DNA from: Mailhella sp.
Lineage (GTDB): Bacteria; Desulfobacterota; Desulfovibrionia; Desulfovibrionales; Desulfovibrionaceae
NCBI GenBank assembly: GCA_024404335.1
Contig: JAKSQA010000079.1
Coordinates: forward strand, 1-5,653
Direction: 5' to 3'
DNA: 5,653 nt
Under the pieces are notes generated by a model. It was given only the letters and a program-made list of their open reading frames with translations, was not told the origin of the DNA and made no database searches. Positions 1 to 5,620 of the stretch are shown here, piece by piece (within the stretch, counting starts at the first letter, position 1; each line of letters opens with the position of its first letter). The position numbers were made by a program, and so were the translations under genes.

Positions 1-140
1 AAATGCTGCAAACCATTCAGACCTTCAGCAAAATCCCGCTGTTTCTGGCGGTGGATGAAGTGGGCGGTCTGGTATCCCGTCTCGGAAGCAACGAGGAGAT
101 GGGAACCACAAAATATGAAGCAGCAGCGGAATACGGCAAG
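1..140 (+). CDS. Partial glycoside hydrolase family 3 (NagZ-like beta-N-acetylhexosaminidase), internal fragment
   Basis: The + frame with codons beginning at position 3 reads FSKIPLFLAVDEVGGLVSRL, followed by LGSNEEMGTTKYEAAAEYGK. This is the characteristic N-terminal strand and loop of GH3 beta-N-acetylhexosaminidases (IPLF-x-VDEEGG-x-VSRL, then a GTTK segment), enzymes that remove N-acetylglucosamine from muropeptides or glycans. The ATG at position 3 is probably an internal Met, because the family has further residues before this point; the gene start lies outside the window. GC is about 51% over the first 120 bases against about 65% in the adjacent hisS, and codon use differs accordingly. 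Homology stops near 131-149, after which the same frame is only the antisense of hisS and runs open to a meaningless stop at 884. The motif has V where E is usual (DEVGG instead of DEEGG). Family assignment comes from motif memory, not a search. The fragment is broken and probably foreign to this chromosome. Confidence 0.72.
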
Positions 141-878
141 CGCGGCGAGATGGCGGAGGGCGGCATCGACGTGCTCACGGCGCTGGGGGCATTCGTTCTC
201 AAGGATGACGGGCGCGGCGGCGGTGAGCTCCTTGCACTGGGGCACCTTGCAGTCGAGCACGCGGAGGGGGTTCGTCTCCATGCGGCGGCGGCAGTCGTCG
301 CAGAGGCATGCCTGGTCGAGGCCCTTAAGCCAGTCGTGCAGGTTCCTGCGGTACACGGGGCGGCATTCGGCGCAGCCCAGCGAGTTGATCTGCAGCGTAA
401 GGTCCCTGAGGCCGAGCTTCCCGAGGAACTCCATCATCATGCAGATGATCTCCGCATCGCATTCCGGCTCCTTGGGGCCGAGGCATTCGCAGTTGATCTG
501 ATGGAACTGGCGCATGCGGCCCTTCTGGGGGCGCTCGTGGCGGAACATAGGCCCGATGGTGAAGAACTTGCTCACGGCTTCGCGGGCATGGATGCCGCTT
601 TCGATATAGGCGCGCATCACGCCGGCCGTCGCTTCAGGACGGAGCGACATGGAACGCCCTTTGCTGTCGGGGATGCAGTACATCTCCTTCTGCACCACGT
701 CGGTTTCCGTGCCGATTCCGCGGCAGAAGAGGTCGGTGTACTCCATGAGGGGGGTACGAAGCTCGCCAAAACCGTACAGAGGAAAGACCTCGCGGGCTGT
801 GGCTTCCATCATTTCAAAAAGACGGCTCTCCGCAGGAAAATGGTCGGCGAACCCCTTGATAGCCTGGATCTGTGCCAT
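132..878 (-). CDS. hisS: Histidyl-tRNA synthetase, C-terminally truncated at a junction
   Basis: Reading the minus strand from ATG at 878-876 gives MAQIQAIKGFADHFPAESRL and so on, a class II HisRS that charges tRNA-His with histidine in the cytoplasm. Visible landmarks are the motif 1 region (GFGELRTPLME, residues 36-46), the ETDVVQKEMY segment (58-67), the LRPEATAGVMRA segment (79-90), motif 2 (MFRHERPQKGRMRQFHQINCE split at 111-131, with the FRxE Arg at 113) and the Cys-rich insert NSLGC-x2-C then LCDDC (165-196) leading to NPLRVLDCK (203-211). Homology holds to about residue 249 (HLAALAV). The family then needs a PY..NPRLVRGLDYY segment, motif 3 and the anticodon-binding domain, about 170 more residues. 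None of these is present; the open frame instead reads antisense GH3. The start is supported by GGAG at 888-885, 6 nt upstream, and by a promoter at 938-910. If real, the protein would be inactive, and hisS is normally essential and single copy. Confidence 0.93.
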
Positions 879-909
879 GACTGACTCCGCAAAAAAGATA
901 TAACGCGAC

Positions 910-938
910 AAGATACGGCTAATCCCGGGAGTTGTCAA
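910..938 (-). promoter_or_regulatory. Sigma70-type promoter for hisS
   Basis: On the minus strand, a perfect -35 box TTGACA (938-933) is followed after 17 bp by TATCTT (915-910), a 4/6 match to the -10 consensus. Transcription would start near 903, giving a leader of about 25 nt with GGAG 6 nt before the hisS ATG. The leader is too short for a T-box or attenuator. The call is from consensus matching only. Confidence 0.65.
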
Positions 939-959
939 AACCTTTGCCCGTCCGGAGGG

Positions 960-976
960 GCATGCGCGTTGCATGC
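960..976. repeat. Inverted repeat GCATGC-N5-GCATGC, operator-like
   Basis: GCATGC at 960-965 and again at 971-976 are separated by GCGTT. Each half is itself palindromic, so the pair is both a direct and an inverted repeat with an 11 bp period, about one helical turn, which would put both copies on one DNA face. It lies between the hisS promoter and the antiporter start in the divergent intergenic region, 52 bp before the antiporter GTG. It could be an operator or an mRNA hairpin in the leader. A second, weaker inverted pair, TTGCAT (969-974) and ATGCAA (988-993), overlaps it. No regulator can be named. Confidence 0.35.
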
Positions 977-1013
977 GGCAGGGAAAAATGCAAGTATGCC
1001 GGCAGCCGCATTC

Positions 1014-1020
1014 AGGAGGA
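1014..1020 (+). promoter_or_regulatory. Strong ribosome binding site deciding the antiporter start
   Basis: AGGAGGA is close to a full anti-16S match. The AGGAGG core ends 8 nt before the GTG at 1028. It settles the start in favour of this GTG over upstream in-frame candidates (TTG at 932, ATG at 962), which would add polar residues before the first membrane helix and have no properly spaced Shine-Dalgarno sequence. Confidence 0.85.
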
Positions 1021-1027
1021 GAAAACA

Positions 1028-3073
1028 GTGGAAGAAACCGTCCTCATCGAGCTCGTCACGCTGCTCGTCATCGCCATCATCGTCGTCCCCGTCTGTCACA
1101 GGTTCCGCCTGCCTTCCATCGTCGGCCTCCTCCTTGCCGGGGTGCTCGTAGGGCCGTCCGCCCTGGGGCTCGTGCACGGCAAGGAAGTCATAGACGTGAT
1201 AGCCGAGGTCGGCGTCGCATTCCTCATGTTCTCCATAGGCATGGAGCTTTCGGGGAAGGAGCTCGTCAGGATGAGGAAGCCCCTCCTCGTGGGCGGGAGC
1301 CTCCAGGTGCTCCTGACGACGGCGTTCGTCTTCCTTGTCTGCTTCCTGTGGGCGGGCCCGAGGCTCGGCCTCGTCTACGGCTTCATGACCACGCTCTCCT
1401 CGACGGCCATCGTCCTCAGCCTCCTCCAGCAGCGCGGCGCCACGGAATCGCCCCACGGCCGGATATGCCTCTCCGTCCTCATCTTCCAGGACCTTGCCAT
1501 CGTCCCCATGGTTCTCATCCTGCCCCTTCTGGCCGGAGGGATCGAACTCGAGCCCGAGGACATGGCCTGGGCCATGGGCAAGGGCATGCTCGTCATCTGC
1601 TGCATACTGCTCTTCGGAAAGTACGTCCTTCCCCGCGCCATGTTCACCATCGTGAACACCCGCAGCCGGGAGCTCATGATCATGGCCGTCATCGGCCTCT
1701 GCCTCACCGTGGCGCTCATCACCTCATGGGTAGGGCTCTCCCTGGCCCTCGGCGCGTTCCTTGCGGGGCTCATGATGGCCGAATCGGAATACAGCCTCAA
1801 CACGCTCGAAAGCATCCTCCCCTTCAAGGAGCTCTTCTCGAGCATATTCTTCATGTCGGTGGGCATGCTGCTCGACGTGCGGTTCTTCGCCTCCCACATC
1901 CCCGCCGTGGCCGCGGCGGCGGCGCTCATCGTCTCCGCCAAGATCCTCATGGCACTCCCGGCCGTCAGGCTGCTCGGCACCTCGCTCCGCACGGCCATCA
2001 TCACGGCCTTCTGCCTCGCCCAGGTCGGGGAGTTCTCCTTCGTGCTCGCCAAGTCCGCACTCGGGCTCGGCCTGCTCTCCGAGGGCTCCTACCAGATATT
2101 CCTCGCCTCAAGCATACTCACCATGGTGCTCACCCCCATGCTCATCTCCGCCGCCCCTTCCGTGGCGAACCGGATCTCAGGCGCCGGAATCCGCGGCGTG
2201 AACGCGCCTTCCGCCGCCGCCGCCGCCGAAGAGGCGGCTCCCGGCCTCGAAGACGGCTCCGACGGCATCATCCGCGACGGGCGCCTGCTGAAGGACCACC
2301 TCATCATCATCGGCTTCGGCGTAGGCGGGCAGATGATGGCCCGCGGGGCCAGGGCATGCGGCATCCCCTACATCATTTCCGAAATGAACCCCAACACCGT
2401 GGAGAAATACAGAAGCACGGAGCCCATCCGCCACGGCGACGCATCCTACGCATCCGTCCTGGAGCATCTCGGCGCAGCCACGGCCCGCACGCTCGCCATA
2501 CTCATCACCGATCCGGCCGGCGGCAGGGCCATCGTCGCCAATGCCCGCGCCATGAACCCGTCGCTCCATATCATCGTCCGCACCCGCTTCCTCGGCAATC
2601 TCGAATCGTACAGGGAACTCGGCGCCAGCGAGGTCATCCCCGAGGAATTCGAAACCTCCCTGGAGGTCTTCGCCCGCGTCCTCAACCGCTACTTCGTCCC
2701 CAGGCAGACCATAGACCGCCATATCGCGGCGATCCGCAGCGAGAACTACGGCATGGAACGCCGGCTCGACATGGGGAGCTCCATCATGGAAAGCCTCCCC
2801 GACCTGCAGCTCTCCGCCTGCACGGTCGAGAAGGGCTCCTTCCTCGACGGAACGACCATCGCCCAGGCCGCGCTCCGCAGGGAGCACCACGTCACCGCTG
2901 CCGGCATACGCCGCGGGAAGTCGACCGACAATTCCCCGAACGCCCAGACGCTCCTCCAGGCGGGCGACATCGTCTACCTCCTCGCCACCGAGGAGGCGCT
3001 GGCCGGCGCCATGCACCTCTTCACGGCCGCCCCCTCCGAAACATCGCCCGCCGGCGAAGGAAACGGGGAATAG
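1028..3073 (+). CDS. CPA2-family monovalent cation:proton antiporter with C-terminal RCK (TrkA-N/TrkA-C) domains, Kef/YbaL type
   Basis: A 681-residue inner-membrane protein starting at GTG. Residues about 5-380 form the Na+/H+ exchanger domain with roughly 11-12 hydrophobic helices. Family signatures are FRLPSIVGLLLAGVLVGPSA (26-45), VGVAFLMFSIGMEL (61-74), the FQDLAIVP motif with the Gln-Asp pair at 154-155, LGAFLAGLMMAES (241-253), FFMSVGMLLD (274-283) and AQVGEFSFVLA (331-341). An Ala/Glu-rich linker (392-404) leads to a TrkA-N Rossmann domain (about 423-540) with the nucleotide motif GFGVGG (429-434) and an acidic residue at E452, then a TrkA-C domain (about 590-668). Known relatives exchange K+ (or Na+) for H+ and are gated by nucleotide or thiol ligands bound to RCK. 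Whether this is glutathione-gated like KefB/KefC or a plain K+/H+ exchanger cannot be told from sequence, so no gene symbol is given. Its stop lies 2 bp before dprA, implying co-transcription. Confidence 0.93.
   Translation: MEETVLIELVTLLVIAIIVVPVCHRFRLPSIVGLLLAGVLVGPSALGLVHGKEVIDVIAEVGVAFLMFSIGMELSGKELVRMRKPLLVGGSLQVLLTTAFVFLVCFLWAGPRLGLVYGFMTTLSSTAIVLSLLQQRGATESPHGRICLSVLIFQDLAIVPMVLILPLLAGGIELEPEDMAWAMGKGMLVICCILLFGKYVLPRAMFTIVNTRSRELMIMAVIGLCLTVALITSWVGLSLALGAFLAGLMMAESEYSLNTLESILPFKELFSSIFFMSVGMLLDVRFFASHIPAVAAAAALIVSAKILMALPAVRLLGTSLRTAIITAFCLAQVGEFSFVLAKSALGLGLLSEGSYQIFLASSILTMVLTPMLISAAPSVANRISGAGIRGVNAPSAAAAAEEAAPGLEDGSDGIIRDGRLLKDHLIIIGFGVGGQMMARGARACGIPYIISEMNPNTVEKYRSTEPIRHGDASYASVLEHLGAATARTLAILITDPAGGRAIVANARAMNPSLHIIVRTRFLGNLESYRELGASEVIPEEFETSLEVFARVLNRYFVPRQTIDRHIAAIRSENYGMERRLDMGSSIMESLPDLQLSACTVEKGSFLDGTTIAQAALRREHHVTAAGIRRGKSTDNSPNAQTLLQAGDIVYLLATEEALAGAMHLFTAAPSETSPAGEGNGE
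2211..2228 (+). repeat. (CCG)6 trinucleotide repeat in the antiporter linker
   Basis: Six perfect CCG units encode the Ala run (residues 396-400) in the hinge between the membrane domain and the RCK domain. Unit-length changes would stay in frame and alter only hinge length. It may vary between strains, or it may simply reflect GC-rich codon bias in a flexible linker. Confidence 0.8.
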
Positions 3074-3075
3074 CC

Positions 3076-4428
3076 GTGCCTGCCCTGCACGGCATCGAAG
3101 CCCTTGCGGAGGAAGGGCGGAGCGAATACTGGGCAGCTCTCGCCCTCCGGTGCACCGAAGGGCTCAGCAGGCATTCCGTCCGCGCCCTCCTCGGCTTCTT
3201 CGGCTCCGCCTACGAGGCCGTCCGCAGCTGCCGCCGCTGGCCCGAAGCCGGCGTCTCCGGCCTGCTTGCCGAGAAGTATCTGCGGAACGCATGGAGAGAG
3301 AAGGCCGCTCCCGAATGGAAGGCCGCCCACGGACTCGATGCGGAAATCATCCTCTGGACGGATCCGCGCTATCCGTCCAGGCTCAGGCACACAGACGATG
3401 CGCCCCCCCTGCTCTATGTGAAGGGCGACGCTTCGCTCCTCGATTCCCCCTGCGTGGCCGTCATAGGCTCCCGCCGGTGCTCACGGAGCGGTGCCGACGC
3501 CGCGGCCGCCATCGGAAGGGAGCTCTCCGCCGCCGGAATCACCGTGGTGTCAGGCGCCGCCGCAGGCATCGACCAGGCCGCCCAGCTGGCCTCCGCCCCG
3601 CTGCAGGGCCGCTCCGTCATCGTCCTCGCAAGCGGACTCCTCGCCCCCATGCAGAATGCCGAGCTCTGCCGCCGCGTCTCCGCACGGGGAGCTCTCATAA
3701 GCGAGTTCCCGCCGTATTTCCCGGCTTCCAGAGCCACATTCCCCGTGAGGAACCGCATCATAAGCGGCCTTTCCCTGGGCGTCATGGTCGTTGAGGCGGG
3801 ATCGGAGAAAAGCGGCAGCCTCATCACCGCCAGAATAGCCGCGGAACAGGGGCGGAGCGTCTACGTTCCGGCCCCGGGGACCATACGGGGCCCCTATCCC
3901 GAGGGAACGAAGGCCCTGCTCCTCGAGGGCGCCACTCCCGTGTGCTCGGGATCGGATATCATCGCAGACCTCCTCCCCCATCTGAAGGAAGACATGCGCA
4001 GCCTTGAGGAAAGGCCCCGCTCCGAAGCGTCTGCCGCCCATACGGCGCCATGCGGCGGCGGATCCCCTGATCATGACTTTCCATCCCGGCAGGCTCCGCT
4101 CCATGAACAGCCGGAATCAGCCCCGGAATCCAAAGGCGTGATTTCCGCCCTCGAAGCTCCTTGCAGCAACAATTCCCATCACACCGATAATGCAGTGCAT
4201 AATACGTGCATAAATAAAAAACATACAGAATCACATCAGGTTGAAGATGATGAATCCTTCATTATCAGCCTTCTTGAAGAACTGCCCATGGCACCTGACG
4301 ACCTCCTCCATACGGCGATGGAGCATGACTCCGCGTGGACTGCGCGCCGTCTGAGCTCACTTCTCATGGTCATGGAGGTGAAAAGACTCATCCGCCGCAG
4401 GGCCGACGCCCGCTACGAGGCCTTATGA
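3076..4428 (+). CDS. dprA: DNA-processing protein DprA (Smf), divergent
   Basis: A 450-residue cytoplasmic protein. DprA family members bind incoming single-stranded DNA and load RecA during transformation; many non-competent bacteria keep the gene with unclear role. The order is an N-terminal helical (SAM-like) region about 5-75, the Rossmann-like DprA core about 90-300, a linker about 301-392, and a C-terminal winged-helix domain about 393-446 (FIISLLEELPMAPDDLL through VKRLIRRR). Core motifs seen are VAVIGSRRCSRSG (127-139), VVSGAAAGIDQAAQ (157-170), GALISEFPP (205-213), FPVRNRIISGLSLGVMVVEA (222-241), SGSLITARIAAEQGRSVYVP (246-265) and GTKALLLEGA (277-286). Departures from consensus: SGLARGID-x-AAH is SGAAAGIDQAAQ, the GLD-x-YP loop reads GLLAPMQN, and GTN-x-LI is GTKALL. 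GTG start 3076 follows GGGGA (3065-3069) by 6 nt and lies 2 bp after the antiporter stop. The stop overlaps the xerC start as ATGA. Confidence 0.93.
   Translation: MPALHGIEALAEEGRSEYWAALALRCTEGLSRHSVRALLGFFGSAYEAVRSCRRWPEAGVSGLLAEKYLRNAWREKAAPEWKAAHGLDAEIILWTDPRYPSRLRHTDDAPPLLYVKGDASLLDSPCVAVIGSRRCSRSGADAAAAIGRELSAAGITVVSGAAAGIDQAAQLASAPLQGRSVIVLASGLLAPMQNAELCRRVSARGALISEFPPYFPASRATFPVRNRIISGLSLGVMVVEAGSEKSGSLITARIAAEQGRSVYVPAPGTIRGPYPEGTKALLLEGATPVCSGSDIIADLLPHLKEDMRSLEERPRSEASAAHTAPCGGGSPDHDFPSRQAPLHEQPESAPESKGVISALEAPCSNNSHHTDNAVHNTCINKKHTESHQVEDDESFIISLLEELPMAPDDLLHTAMEHDSAWTARRLSSLLMVMEVKRLIRRRADARYEAL
4195..4213 (+). repeat. Short direct repeat GTGCATAA x2 inside the AT-rich dprA linker
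   Basis: GTGCATAA occurs at 4195-4202 and 4206-4213, an 11 bp period, just before a run of A residues (4214-4222 region). The 60 bases from 4201 are about 32% GC, far below the surrounding gene. The repeat falls within codons for the unstructured linker of DprA (residues 373-380). CATAAT at 4198-4203 and GATAAT at 4186-4191 resemble -10 boxes, but no good -35 partner was found, so a promoter for xerC is only a possibility. Confidence 0.4.
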
Positions 4429-5459
4429 ACGGAAAGAACCCGAGACCTGCCGTCCCCGGCGAAACGCCTCCCCCCCTTCCGGACAACGCCCTCCTCTTCC
4501 TCGCCTATCCGGAATTCCAGAAAGGGGCGTCGGAGGCGACGGTGCGCGCATACCGGAGCGACCTTGAGGAATTCGAGGCATTCCTCTGCTCCTGCGGCCT
4601 GAGCACGGCGCACCCGGAGGAGATCACGAAGCCCGACATCCAGGGCTTCGCAGCCTGGCTTTTCCGAAAAGGGACCGCCCGAAGCTCCACGGCGCGGAAG
4701 ATGTCGGCGCTCCGGTCCTTCTTCCATGAGATGCTCCGCCGTAGGAAGGTCACAGCCGATCCCTGCGCGGGCGTCCATAACCCGAAGCAGGACCAGCGCC
4801 ACCCGGCAATGCTCAATGTCGACCAGATGTTCGAACTGCTGGACGACGGACGATGGACCGAGGACCTCTCCGCGCCTTCTGCGTGGAAGGCTCAGCCCGC
4901 GCCCTCTCCCTCTTCCGCAGGCGCATCCGAGGAGGAGGCCCTCCTCTTCCGCGATACGGCGCTCATAGAGCTTCTGTACGGCTCCGGCCTGCGCATATCC
5001 GAGGCCCTCGGGCTCGACATCGGCGACGTCATGCGCGAAAGGGAGCATGTCATCGTCATGGGCAAGGGCGGCAAGGAGCGGCGCGTCCCTCTCAGCGACA
5101 CCTGCAGGCAGGCCCTCGACCGATGGCTCGCCGCCCGGAACGCCGTGCCCGGACTTCCGGACGAGGAGGCCCTTTTCCTTGGAAAAAAGGGGAAAAGGCT
5201 CAACAGACGCCAGGCGGCCCGCATCCTTGAGGAGAGGGCCGTCCTGTCGGGCATCCCCCAGCACATATCGCCGCATGACCTGCGCCATTCCTTCGCGACC
5301 CACCTGCTCGAGGGCGGCGCCGACCTCCGCACGGTACAGGAGCTGCTCGGCCACAGCCGCATCTCGACCACGCAGCGCTACACGCACCTCGACCTCGACG
5401 CGCTTACCAGGGTCTACGACGCGGCCCACCCCCTTGCGAAGACCACAAAAAGCGGATGA
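4425..5459 (+). CDS. xerC: Site-specific tyrosine recombinase XerC
   Basis: A 344-residue cytoplasmic recombinase. XerC with its partner XerD resolves chromosome dimers at dif during FtsK-driven segregation. The N-terminal SAM-like DNA-binding domain covers about 22-120 (TVRAYRSDLEEFEAFL, 39-54; STARKMSALRSFFHEMLRR, 88-106), and the catalytic domain about 172-335. All six catalytic residues are present: R190 (GSGLRISEAL), K214 (MGKGGKERRVPL), H284 and R287 (HDLRHSFATHLL), H310 (LLGHSRISTTQRYTHL) and nucleophile Y319. The ending DALTRVYDAAHPLAK is closer to XerC than XerD. It is longer than the usual ~300 residues owing to a proline-rich N-terminus (about 1-20) and an Ala/Ser/Pro-rich insert (about 147-171) between domains. 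ATG 4425 overlaps the dprA stop as ATGA, with GAGG (4417-4420) 4 nt upstream; a GTG at 4335 in frame would extend it 30 residues inside dprA and has no family support. A phage integrase is less likely, given the motif set and housekeeping context. Confidence 0.93.
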   Translation: MNGKNPRPAVPGETPPPLPDNALLFLAYPEFQKGASEATVRAYRSDLEEFEAFLCSCGLSTAHPEEITKPDIQGFAAWLFRKGTARSSTARKMSALRSFFHEMLRRRKVTADPCAGVHNPKQDQRHPAMLNVDQMFELLDDGRWTEDLSAPSAWKAQPAPSPSSAGASEEEALLFRDTALIELLYGSGLRISEALGLDIGDVMREREHVIVMGKGGKERRVPLSDTCRQALDRWLAARNAVPGLPDEEALFLGKKGKRLNRRQAARILEERAVLSGIPQHISPHDLRHSFATHLLEGGADLRTVQELLGHSRISTTQRYTHLDLDALTRVYDAAHPLAKTTKSG

Positions 5460-5620
5460 CCGGCGTACCCTGCCTTTCCCCTTCCGATCTGATCCCTCCC
5501 GCAGCAGAGGCGGACGGCCCGGAACGGCCCGGCGGGAATGCCGGACATCACGGATTCCTCCGTTGCATCGCCTTCAAAGAAAAGATAGATTCTGCTTCCC
5601 ACGTTCCAAAGGCGGCACTT
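5460..5620 (+). other. Intergenic spacer with two small hairpins, no clear terminator
   Basis: 161 bp between xerC and the next start. It holds a tandem near-repeat of ACGGCCCGG (5514-5522 and 5524-5532), a hairpin CCGGC-GGGAAT-GCCGG (5529-5544) and a second, ACGGA-TTCC-TCCGT (5550-5563). Neither stem is followed by a T-run, so they do not qualify as standard intrinsic terminators. They may be leader structure or chance in GC-rich DNA. No credible small gene was seen. Confidence 0.4.
5563..5591 (+). promoter_or_regulatory. Possible weak promoter upstream of the last gene
   Basis: TTGCAT (5563-5568), 17 bp, TAGATT (5586-5591) is a 3/6 plus 4/6 match to the sigma70 consensus, in the most AT-rich part of the spacer, with a predicted start near 5598 and the gene start at 5621. 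The match is poor, and co-transcription from the xerC operon is equally possible. Confidence 0.25.

Noticed and set aside
3..884. Apparent 293-residue + strand protein beginning with the GH3 motif
   Set aside because: Only the first 45 or so codons look like GH3. The rest is the exact antisense of a well-conserved HisRS and has no protein character of its own; the frame stays open because of GC-rich codon structure.
932..1027. N-terminal extension of the antiporter from TTG 932 or ATG 962
   Set aside because: The extension is polar and Cys/Arg-rich with no family counterpart and lacks a well-spaced RBS, while GTG 1028 has AGGAGGA at ideal distance and leads straight into the first helix.
973..3075. 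Very long + frame running through the antiporter into dprA (1151 codons to 4428)
   Set aside because: Upstream of the dprA GTG the frame gives Arg/His/Pro-rich nonsense overlapping the clear antiporter gene. It is a third-position-GC shadow, not a fusion protein.
3959..4234. Minus-strand 91-residue frame beginning MILYVFYLCTYY
   Set aside because: The hydrophobic start comes from the AT-rich dprA linker read backwards. It overlaps dprA completely, and no Shine-Dalgarno support was identified.
4413..5429. 338-codon minus-strand open frame opposite xerC
   Set aside because: It is fully antisense to a gene with all catalytic residues, has no recognisable motif, and is a normal shadow in GC-rich DNA.
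5481..5490. CTTCCGATCT, identical to the last 10 bases of a common sequencing adapter
   Set aside because: Only 10 bases match and the preceding bases diverge after one or two positions. One such hit by chance in a few kb is uncommon but plausible, and the xerC to next-gene layout across it looks normal.
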